From Spartobacteria bacterium (lineage in GTDB: Bacteria > Verrucomicrobiota > Verrucomicrobiia > Chthoniobacterales > UBA10450), in assembly GCA_021324035.1 (NCBI GenBank), contig JAJPJU010000249.1, positions 1 to 5,025 on the forward strand: a stretch of DNA of 5,025 nt. Direction: 5' to 3'. Position 1 is the stretch's first letter. Each line of letters begins with the position of its first letter. Under the pieces are notes generated by a model. That model saw only the letters and a list, made by a program, of their open reading frames with translations, was not told the DNA's origin and did no database searches. Made by a program: the position numbers and the translations under genes. This document shows positions 1 through 5,025 of the stretch, in pieces.

Positions 1-980
1 GCGGCCAGCGCAACTATGAGTTGTGCTTCGCGGGTGTGTCTTTTGTAGAACATTGGCCAACCGATCAGCGCAAAAATCAGCACTGGGAAATGCAGAAACA
101 CGCTTCCCTGTTTGCCGACAATTAATCCGGTGACTGCCGGCCAAATGTCTAAAGTGAACGGATGTGATTCTTCGCTCCACTGGGTGTAACCGCTGCTGAA
201 TGGCGAACCAAATTTGTACCAGTTCGTGGCAAGCAGGACACCGGTGAAAATCGAAAGAGGCAACCACCAGAAAAATTGAGCATCGCGGAATCGATGGTTT
301 GACGGCCGCGATCGATCGAACGCAAAAAACGCGATCGCGATGGGAAACACAATCAGGAAGACCGTTTTACTTAAACAAAGTAAGCCAAGGAAAATCGCCG
401 CGGTGAGAAGTTGGCGATTGCGAACAATGCGTTGTTTCGAATTGAGAGCCGAGACGAAGTGGTAAAAAAACGCCAGGAAAAAGAGCGTCAGATAAATTTC
501 GAAAGTCTGAGCGCGCAGATAATTCCACCAAAACGTGCTGTAAAGCGACGCCATCACGAAAACCGACATCGTCAGACTCGAATTCGTATAACGCCGCGCC
601 AAAAGCGAGAGATACAACGCGGTCGCGCAACTCAGGATGATGTTGAACAAATTCAGAGCAACCGTGTTGTCCGAATAAAGACTTAGATTGCCGGTGGCGA
701 TCTTTTGGATCCAAAGAGGCGGCAGGTAAATCAACGTGTTTAAAACTCCATACTTCGGATAAAACGCGCCCCTGACGTTTTCGTAAAAATATTGGCCACG
801 CTCGCCCCATTGGCGGGCAATTTCGGGCGGAACAGCCCACTGGCCGCTGTTTATCAGGCCGATGCTTTCGATCCGGACCGCGATTCCGTCGCCGGCATAT
901 TCTTCGGCCGGCATGGTGACGAAGTTAATCGCCGCCACCGCCAGGACGATTGCAACGATCCATTTCCAGGCAGCTGGCAT
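1..980 (-). CDS. Multi-pass membrane protein, probable GT-C type glycosyltransferase (3' end cut by window edge)
   Basis: The frame is open from ATG at 980 to the left edge, giving 326 complete codons without a stop. The protein begins MPAAWKWIVAIVLAVAAINF, a signal-anchor-like first membrane helix (about 5-23). A polar extracytoplasmic-type loop follows, containing AEEYAGDGIAVR (25-36); its acidic residues sit where GT-C enzymes carry catalytic acid residues. Further hydrophobic segments lie near 106-128, 135-153, 158-178, 190-221, 235-253 and 285-310. The stretch NWYKFGSPFSSGY (253-265) and the later GLIVGKQGSVFLHFPVL resemble the 'FGSP..GY ... GLL..P.RG...FSPVLL' pattern of uncharacterised bacterial GT39-like membrane proteins. 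Such enzymes move a sugar from a polyprenyl-phosphate carrier in the cytoplasmic membrane; donor and acceptor cannot be told here. The start is supported by an in-frame TAA eight codons upstream and an AGGA at good spacing. The frame is firm; the enzyme class is inference. Confidence 0.8.
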   Translation of the reverse strand, partial: MPAAWKWIVAIVLAVAAINFVTMPAEEYAGDGIAVRIESIGLINSGQWAVPPEIARQWGERGQYFYENVRGAFYPKYGVLNTLIYLPPLWIQKIATGNLSLYSDNTVALNLFNIILSCATALYLSLLARRYTNSSLTMSVFVMASLYSTFWWNYLRAQTFEIYLTLFFLAFFYHFVSALNSKQRIVRNRQLLTAAIFLGLLCLSKTVFLIVFPIAIAFFAFDRSRPSNHRFRDAQFFWWLPLSIFTGVLLATNWYKFGSPFSSGYTQWSEESHPFTLDIWPAVTGLIVGKQGSVFLHFPVLIFALIGWPMFYKRHTREAQLIVALA

Positions 981-988
981 TTGCCTCG

Positions 989-992
989 TCCT
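989..992 (-). promoter_or_regulatory. Shine-Dalgarno sequence of the membrane protein gene
   Basis: On the minus strand AGGA lies 8 nt before the ATG at 980, within AGGACGAGGCAAATG; a second GAGG is nearer the start. It is the only good ribosome site in the 28-bp divergent spacer and supports that ATG as the start. Confidence 0.5.
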
Positions 993-1008
993 ACCATCAT
1001 ATTACTTC

Positions 1009-2256
1009 GTGCACGATCTTTTCGGAGGCGAAGATGTCGATGTTGAAACGGTCGATCGGAATGCGCCGCTGGCGACACGGATGCGACCGCGCACGCTCGA
1101 CGAGTTCGTCGGCCAGGGGCATATCCTCGCGCCGGGAAAGCTTTTGAGACGCGCGATCGAAGCTGATCGTTTGCCGTCAGTAATTCTTTCCGGTCCGCCC
1201 GGGACCGGGAAAACAACGCTCGCCCACATTATCGCGGACATGACGCACGCGAAGTTTGAGCGGTTGAGTGGAGTCGAAAGCAACGTGGCTGAAATGCGAC
1301 GCACCCTCGCCGCAGCCACAAACCGAATCCGGACGTCCGGCAAGAAAACGATTTTGTTCATCGACGAGATCCATCATTTCAACAAAGCGCAGCAGGATAT
1401 TCTTCTCCCCGACGTTGAAAGTGGCAATTTGCGACTGATCGGCGCGACGACTTACAATCCGTTTTTCTACGTCAACAGCGCGCTCGTTTCGCGCTCGCAA
1501 GTTTTTCAACTGAACCCGCTGACCGTCAAAGAACTAGAAGCGCTAATCGATCGCGCGCTTGCGGACAAAGAGCGCGGACTTGGCAATCACAAGGTGAAAA
1601 TGGACGCGGATGCGAAAACGCATCTCGCCAAACTGAGTGATGGCGACGCGCGGAAATGCTTGAACGCGCTGGAGATTGGCGTGTTAACAACTCCGCCCAC
1701 TGTAGCCGGCACCGTCGGTGCCGGTCCCAAAAAGTCAGAAAAACAGCGCGGACAGGCCGGGATCGCCGATCCCGGCTACAGCGACGCGGTGATACATTTC
1801 ACTCTCGCCGTTGCCGAAGAAAGCATTCAGCAGAAAGCCGTAGTGTACGATCGCGCCGGCGACGCGCACTACGATACGATCAGCGCGTTCATCAAGAGCA
1901 TGCGCGGCTCCGATGAAAAGGGCGCGATGTACTGGCTCGCGAAAATGCTCCACGCCGGGGAAGACTTTCGGTTTATCGCGCGCCGTATCGTGATTTTCGC
2001 AAGCGAAGACGTCGGTTTGGCCGATCCCGAAGCTTTGCCACTGGCGATCGCGACCCAGCAAGCCGTGGAATTTGTCGGAATGCCGGAGGCGAAGATCCCG
2101 CTCGCGCACGCGACTGCCTACATGTGCCGCGCAAAGAAAAGCCGCGAAGCCTACGACGCGCTAAACGACGCGACGGAAACGATCGAAGCCGAACACACCA
2201 AACGCGTCCCGGAGAATCTCAAGAACAAACACTTCCCGGTTAATCCCGAACGCTGA
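1009..2256 (+). CDS. rarA: Replication-associated recombination protein A (RarA/MgsA), AAA+ ATPase, with repeat-encoded insert and short C-terminus
   Basis: RarA is a clamp-loader-like AAA+ ATPase that acts at stalled replication forks and binds single-stranded DNA ends and SSB. The 415-residue product shows, in order: the family N-terminus HDLFG...APLATRMRPRTLDEFVGQ, Walker A GPPGTGKT (62-69), Walker B ILFIDE (115-120), sensor 1 GATTYNP (145-151), arginine finger SRS (Arg162), sensor 2 GDARK (Arg215), then the C-terminal oligomerisation part with AGEDFRFIARR (316-326) and SEDVGLADPEAL (332-343). I chose GTG at 1009. The frame stays open back to ATG 862, but those 49 residues overlap the divergent gene and look unlike RarA. 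No Shine-Dalgarno is visible before the GTG. Two oddities: residues 231-258 interrupt the usual LTTPP-D-G-VIH stretch and are encoded by a palindromic repeat, and the protein stops soon after VPENLKNKH (400-408), where relatives continue for roughly 50-70 residues. The ATPase core is intact; full activity is uncertain. Confidence 0.95.
   Translation: MHDLFGGEDVDVETVDRNAPLATRMRPRTLDEFVGQGHILAPGKLLRRAIEADRLPSVILSGPPGTGKTTLAHIIADMTHAKFERLSGVESNVAEMRRTLAAATNRIRTSGKKTILFIDEIHHFNKAQQDILLPDVESGNLRLIGATTYNPFFYVNSALVSRSQVFQLNPLTVKELEALIDRALADKERGLGNHKVKMDADAKTHLAKLSDGDARKCLNALEIGVLTTPPTVAGTVGAGPKKSEKQRGQAGIADPGYSDAVIHFTLAVAEESIQQKAVVYDRAGDAHYDTISAFIKSMRGSDEKGAMYWLAKMLHAGEDFRFIARRIVIFASEDVGLADPEALPLAIATQQAVEFVGMPEAKIPLAHATAYMCRAKKSREAYDALNDATETIEAEHTKRVPENLKNKHFPVNPER
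1700..1781. repeat. REP/BIME-like double-palindrome element inserted in frame within rarA
   Basis: The element is bounded by 10-bp perfect inverted ends, CTGTAGCCGG (1700-1709) and CCGGCTACAG (1772-1781). Inside are two hairpins. The first pairs CCGGCACC (1706-1713) with GGTGCCGG (1717-1724) around GTC. The second pairs GCCGGGATC (1756-1764) with GATCCCGGC (1768-1776) around GCC. A 31-bp A-rich linker (1725-1755) joins them. Read in the rarA frame it contains no stop and encodes roughly TVAG...DPGYS, which breaks a conserved RarA stretch. Net expansion of the protein is about 28 codons (84 bp), so the frame is kept. No clear target duplication is visible. The paired hairpin layout matches bacterial interspersed mosaic elements, which are usually moved by a RAYT-type transposase supplied elsewhere; no such gene is present here. 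Confidence 0.8.
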
Positions 2257-2332
2257 CGAGCGCAATGCGGGCAGGTTGGATCGAGCTCTCCGAGCTGACT
2301 GAAACGATCCAGACGCGCTCGGAGATCGCGTC
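2257..2332. repeat. Structured convergent spacer: nested inverted repeats, possible terminator or degenerate repeat element
   Basis: Directly after the rarA stop lie several inverted repeats: CGAGCGC (2257-2263) with GCGCTCG (2315-2321); TGGATCG (2277-2283) with CGATCCA (2305-2311); AGCTC (2284-2288) with GAGCT (2292-2296) around TCC; and GACGCG (2312-2317) with CGCGTC (2327-2332) around a 9-nt loop. The first three can stack into one long bulged stem; the last is an alternative to the outer arm. A short TTTT follows only at 2349-2352, so this is not a classical intrinsic terminator, though the position between converging rarA and fabF fits transcript ending for either. It could also be a dispersed repeat that replaced the 3' end of rarA. 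Confidence 0.4.
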
Positions 2333-2359
2333 CACTTAATCGGAGAGATTTTAACAGCC

Positions 2360-3613
2360 TTAACCTTCGAACGCAGTCGCGACCAACGTCGCGTTGTGGC
2401 CGCCGAAGCCGAACGAGTTATTGAGCGTGACTCTGACTTTTTTCTCGCGCGCTTTGTTCGGCGTGTAATCGAGGTCGCAGAGTTCGTCGGGATGTTCGAG
2501 ATTGATTGTGGGCGGGATGACGCCGTCGCGAATTGCCATTGCGCAGGCCGCCATTTCCACCGCGCCCGCACCGCCGAGTAAGTGCCCGGTCATCGATTTC
2601 GTCGCGCTGATTGGAATTTTCTTCGCCAGCTCCTCGCCGAAAACCATCTTGATCGCCTTCGTCTCGGCAATGTCGCCAAGACCAGTCGATGTGGCGTGGG
2701 CGTTGATGTGGTCCACGTCACTCGGCGAAAGTTTCGCGTGATCGAGTGCCATCTTCATTGCGCGCGCGGCGCCTTCACCATCATCCGGCGGCGCAGTCAT
2801 GTGATGGGCGTCAGCGGACAGTCCGTAACCAGAAATTTCACAATAAATCTTCGCACCACGCTTCCTGGCGTGCTCCAGCTCTTCCACAACGAGAACTCCG
2901 GCGCCCTCGCTCATCACGAAACCATCGCGATCCCGATCGAACGGACGCGACGCGCGTTCCGGTTCATCATTGCGGCGACTGAGCGCTCTCATCGCGGAGA
3001 ATCCGGCGAGACCCAGCTCGACGATGGAAGCTTCGGAACCGCCAGCCAGAAAAATGTCGGCGTCGCCGAACTTGATCATTCGCCACGACTCGCCAATCGA
3101 ATTGTTGGACGTCGCGCAAGCGGTGACAATGCAAAGGTTCGGGCCGCGCAAACCGAACTCCATCGAGATGACGCCGCTGGCCATGTTGCTAATCAGCATC
3201 GGGATGGTGAACGGTGAAGTACGGGCGGGGCCCTTATTCATCAAGATGGTGAACTGGTCCTCGAGTGTTTTCAGTCCGCCGATACCGCTGCTGATAATCG
3301 TGCCGAAGCGATCGCGATTAACTTTTTCGAGGTCAACGCCGCTATCCTGGACTGCCATCTTGGCCGCGCCCATCGCGAGCTGAACGAATCGATCCGTCCG
3401 GCGGATGTCTTTTGGATTTTTGAAGGCCGGCTTCGAATCGAAATTGCGAACTTCACCGGCGATCTTGCAATCGTATTGGCTGATATCGAACGCCGTGATC
3501 CGGCCGATACCGCTCTTGCCCTCCTTGAGCGCAGTCCAAAAGGTTTCCAAATCGTTGCCCACCGGCGAGACGACGCCCATGCCGGTGATTACGACTCTGC
3601 GATCGAGGTTCAT
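2360..3613 (-). CDS. fabF: Beta-ketoacyl-[acyl-carrier-protein] synthase II (KAS II)
   Basis: FabF catalyses the decarboxylating condensation of malonyl-ACP with a growing acyl-ACP in cytoplasmic type II fatty-acid synthesis. The 417-residue product has normal family length and begins RRVVITGMGVVSPVGND. The active-site triad of KAS I/II enzymes is complete: Cys166 in TACATSNNSIG, His306 in INAHATSTGLGD, and His344 in TKSMTGHLLGGAGAVE, with the supporting Lys339. The C-terminal gating loop NNSFGFGGHNATL (398-410) carries the Phe that controls acyl access. Overall pattern, including the GxGG..LE loop near 110-118, favours FabF over FabB; a polyketide-type KS is less likely because no partner genes are nearby. 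The ATG at 3613 is at the canonical family start but has no Shine-Dalgarno, as the octamer repeat array reaches the start codon. It is downstream of guaB3 on the same strand (79 bp) and converges on rarA. Confidence 0.96.
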   Translation of the reverse strand: MNLDRRVVITGMGVVSPVGNDLETFWTALKEGKSGIGRITAFDISQYDCKIAGEVRNFDSKPAFKNPKDIRRTDRFVQLAMGAAKMAVQDSGVDLEKVNRDRFGTIISSGIGGLKTLEDQFTILMNKGPARTSPFTIPMLISNMASGVISMEFGLRGPNLCIVTACATSNNSIGESWRMIKFGDADIFLAGGSEASIVELGLAGFSAMRALSRRNDEPERASRPFDRDRDGFVMSEGAGVLVVEELEHARKRGAKIYCEISGYGLSADAHHMTAPPDDGEGAARAMKMALDHAKLSPSDVDHINAHATSTGLGDIAETKAIKMVFGEELAKKIPISATKSMTGHLLGGAGAVEMAACAMAIRDGVIPPTINLEHPDELCDLDYTPNKAREKKVRVTLNNSFGFGGHNATLVATAFEG

Positions 3614-3614
3614 T

Positions 3615-3688
3615 TAGTGATTTAACGACTTAGTGATTTAACGACTTAGTGATTTAGCGATTGGAATCATTAAATCGCTAATTCGCTA
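3615..3688. repeat. AT-rich 8-bp repeat array with orientation switch, filling the guaB3-fabF spacer
   Basis: Six consecutive octamers read TAGTGATT, TAACGACT, TAGTGATT, TAACGACT, TAGTGATT, TAGCGATT (3615-3662; consensus TARYGAYT). The first four form two perfect 16-bp copies. After GG (3663-3664) three octamers in the opposite orientation follow: AATCATTA, AATCGCTA, ATTCGCTA (3665-3688), and a partial fourth merges with the guaB3 stop codon. The orientation switch lets TTAGCGATT (3654-3662) pair with AATCGCTAA (3673-3681), or ATTTAGCGA (3652-3660) with TCGCTAAAT (3683-3691). The tract is far richer in A+T than both flanking genes. No poly-T follows on the minus strand, so a simple terminator is unlikely. 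A promoter for fabF in this tract is possible but I see no clear -35/-10 pair. Confidence 0.85.
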
Positions 3689-3692
3689 AATG

Positions 3693-4871
3693 CTAGCGCG
3701 TTCCCATGCCGACGCTTTGGACAGTCTGGAACAATTTGCCTTCGGTTTTGATCGAGGGCGCGATGATGATTTCGGTCTGTTGAAATTCGGCGATATCTTT
3801 GGCGCCGACGTTGCCCATGCAGGTCGTAATTGCGCCGACCAGATTCTGGCTGCCATCGTCGACTTCAGCCGGGCCAAAAAGAATTTGTTTCAAAGAACCG
3901 GTGGTGCCGACTTTGATTCGAGTGCCGCGCGGCAAATTTTGGTGCGGCGTGGCCATTCCCCAGTGGTACCCGCCACCAGGCGATTCGTGAGCGCGAGCGA
4001 AAGCGCTGCCAACCATGACCGCGTCCGCGCCCGAGGCGAGCGCTTTGCAAACATCGCCGCCTTTGCTCATTCCGCCGTCGGTGATGATCGGAACGTAACG
4101 CGAAGTTTTCTTGAAATAGGCATCGCGGGCCGCGGCGCAATCGACAGTGGCCGTCACTTGCGGGACTCCGAGGCCGAGAACACCGCGTGAAGTGCAGGCT
4201 GCTCCAGGACCGACGCCGACCAACACACCCGCCGGGCCGCATTCCATGATTTCCAGGGTAACGTCGTAGCCAACGGTGTTGCCGACGATCACCGGAATCC
4301 GCATGTCCTTGCAAAATTTTGTGAGATCCAACGATTTGTATTCGGTCGAAATGTGGCGCGCGGTCGAAACCGTGCTTTGGATGACGTAAACATCGGCGCC
4401 GGCTTCCTGCGCGATCGGACCAAATTCGGCGGCGCGTTGTGGAATCGAGCTGACCGCCGCGATTCCGCCCTCGTCCTTAATTTGTTTCACCCGGGCCGAA
4501 ATCAAATCCGAATGGACCGGCTCCTGATAAATTCGCTGGAGAAGCGAAGTGATTTCCGACTTGTCGGTTTCGACGACTTTTTGAAGAACTTCCTGCGGGT
4601 TTTTGTAGCGGGTCTGCACGCCTTCGAGATTCAAAACCGCGATGCCGCCAAGCTTACTCATCGCGACCGCGAACTTCATATCGACCACGCCGTCCATCGC
4701 GCTGGCCAGGATTGGGATTTTCAACGCGAGCGGTTCGGCATTCTTGCGCGGAATCCGAAACGTGATGTCGACTTCGTTGGGGTTGATGGTAACCCGACCC
4801 GGCACCAGCGCGATCTCGTCAAAGCCGTAAGTGACGCGCGCTTTTCGATTTCGGCCAATCCACATTCCCAT
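3693..4871 (-). CDS. guaB3: GuaB3-family IMP dehydrogenase/GMP reductase-like protein without CBS domains
   Basis: This (beta/alpha)8-barrel enzyme belongs to the family that interconverts IMP and XMP or GMP in the cytoplasm. At 392 residues it lacks the tandem CBS regulatory domains found in most GuaB (about 490 residues); the barrel runs through residues 85-150 without that insertion. Visible motifs: IGRNRKARVTYGFDEIALVPG (5-25), typical of GuaB3; PILASAMDGVVD (53-64); the catalytic loop GVGPGAACTSRGVLG with Cys226 and Thr227; the phosphate-binding DGGMSKGGDV (265-274); GADAVMVGSAF (281-291); and YHWGMATP (302-309). Family knowledge: GuaB3 proteins are usually annotated as IMP dehydrogenase, but the mycobacterial member has no established IMPDH activity and I recall a cyanobacterial member reported to act as a GMP reductase, so the reaction is uncertain. 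The start ATG at 4871 lies 2 nt after the upstream stop, with GGAG 11 nt before it; the internal ATG at 4865 is an alternative. fabF follows downstream. Confidence 0.92.
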   Translation of the reverse strand: MGMWIGRNRKARVTYGFDEIALVPGRVTINPNEVDITFRIPRKNAEPLALKIPILASAMDGVVDMKFAVAMSKLGGIAVLNLEGVQTRYKNPQEVLQKVVETDKSEITSLLQRIYQEPVHSDLISARVKQIKDEGGIAAVSSIPQRAAEFGPIAQEAGADVYVIQSTVSTARHISTEYKSLDLTKFCKDMRIPVIVGNTVGYDVTLEIMECGPAGVLVGVGPGAACTSRGVLGLGVPQVTATVDCAAARDAYFKKTSRYVPIITDGGMSKGGDVCKALASGADAVMVGSAFARAHESPGGGYHWGMATPHQNLPRGTRIKVGTTGSLKQILFGPAEVDDGSQNLVGAITTCMGNVGAKDIAEFQQTEIIIAPSIKTEGKLFQTVQSVGMGTR

Positions 4872-4873
4872 AA

Positions 4874-5025
4874 TTAAATTTGCTCCATTCTAAATCTTTC
4901 GTTCAAACTGCCGCAACGCGGACAGCGTGGGAGTAGGGCCGCCGTTCGATCCTCAAACTCGAATGCGCAAATCACGCAACGCAACCGGTAGCGCAATGCG
5001 CGCCGCTCACGCCGGCGCCGGTTCC
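4874..5025 (-). CDS. C-terminal end of a zinc-ribbon protein (5' end cut by window edge)
   Basis: A reading frame enters from the right edge and stops at TAA (4876-4874), giving 49 complete codons. It opens with an arginine-rich stretch (NRRRRERR) and then RCVICAFEFEDRTAALLPRC with PRCGSLNERF, a CxxC-x14-CxxC pattern typical of a zinc ribbon or rubredoxin-like metal knuckle. The preserved cysteine pairs, the 2-nt gap to the guaB3 ATG on the same strand and the absence of internal stops make it a real gene end. The function cannot be named: zinc ribbons of this kind bind nucleic acid, proteins or iron in many unrelated families, and the N-terminal part is outside the window. Likely co-transcribed and translationally coupled with guaB3. 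Confidence 0.7.
   Translation of the reverse strand, partial: NRRRRERRALRYRLRCVICAFEFEDRTAALLPRCPRCGSLNERFRMEQI
4883..4886 (-). promoter_or_regulatory. Shine-Dalgarno sequence of guaB3, inside the upstream reading frame
   Basis: GGAG on the minus strand lies 11 nt before the ATG at 4871, within the last codons of the zinc-ribbon gene. This placement suggests translational coupling of the two genes and supports the 4871 start over 4865. Confidence 0.5.

Noticed and set aside
367..840. 157-residue minus-strand open frame
   Set aside because: It is in another frame of the membrane protein gene, which itself has a continuous frame, hydrophobic helices and a supported start.
862..1008. Extended rarA start at ATG 862, adding 49 residues
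   Set aside because: The extra residues do not resemble RarA and lie over the 5' end of the divergent membrane protein gene; the family N-terminus HDLFG begins right after GTG 1009.
2267..2338. Small plus-strand open frame starting at the ATG in the convergent spacer (24 codons)
   Set aside because: No Shine-Dalgarno sequence or recognisable homology, and the segment is dominated by inverted repeats.
2582..3217. 211-residue plus-strand open frame opposite fabF
   Set aside because: Arg/His-rich antisense shadow of fabF; no recognisable domain, and fabF is complete with all catalytic residues.
3652..3691. Intrinsic terminator for guaB3
   Set aside because: Nine-bp stems exist, but they are AT-rich and no U-tract follows on the minus strand; the repeat array explains the symmetry better.
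4353..4877. 174-residue plus-strand open frame opposite guaB3
   Set aside because: Antisense shadow of the complete guaB3 gene, with composition typical of a mirrored high-GC gene.
4983..5023. Possible further palindromic repeat: AACCGG...CCGGTT with CCGGCGCCGG near the right edge
   Set aside because: Arms are only 6 bp, the stretch is coding in the zinc-ribbon frame as Arg-rich codons, and the window ends there, so a repeat cannot be established.

Overview
The window is compact, moderately GC-rich bacterial chromosome with no tRNA, rRNA, CRISPR array or transposase that I can see. I favour a member of the PVC group, most likely a soil verrucomicrobium. This is inference: the RarA sensor region reads ATTYNPFFYVNS rather than the proteobacterial ATTENPSF type, start codons often lack Shine-Dalgarno sequences, and short palindromic repeats are common. 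A phylogeny was not possible here.

Layout. Positions 1-980 (minus) hold the N-terminal 326 residues of a multi-pass membrane protein of GT-C glycosyltransferase type, whose 3' end lies beyond the left edge. Only 28 bp separate it from the divergent rarA (1009-2256, plus), which encodes the replication-associated recombination ATPase. A 103-bp convergent spacer full of inverted repeats follows. Then comes a minus-strand cluster, read from the right edge: the end of a small zinc-ribbon protein (4874-5025), a guaB3-type IMP dehydrogenase/GMP reductase family enzyme (3693-4871) starting 2 nt after the zinc-ribbon stop, and fabF (2360-3613), the fatty-acid elongation condensing enzyme.

The unusual content is in the repeats. 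(1) An 82-bp element of two near-perfect palindromes bounded by 10-bp inverted ends (1700-1781) sits inside rarA, in frame, and supplies about 28 extra residues to the protein. (2) The whole 79-bp guaB3-fabF spacer is an AT-rich array of 8-bp units, six in one orientation and three in the other, running from the guaB3 stop to the fabF start. (3) rarA ends early compared with the family, immediately before a structured segment that could be a third repeat type.

Functionally, the minus-strand cluster joins purine nucleotide balance with fatty-acid synthesis. No shared pathway is evident, so this is probably a housekeeping transcription unit rather than a dedicated system. I found no convincing new defence or biosynthetic system.
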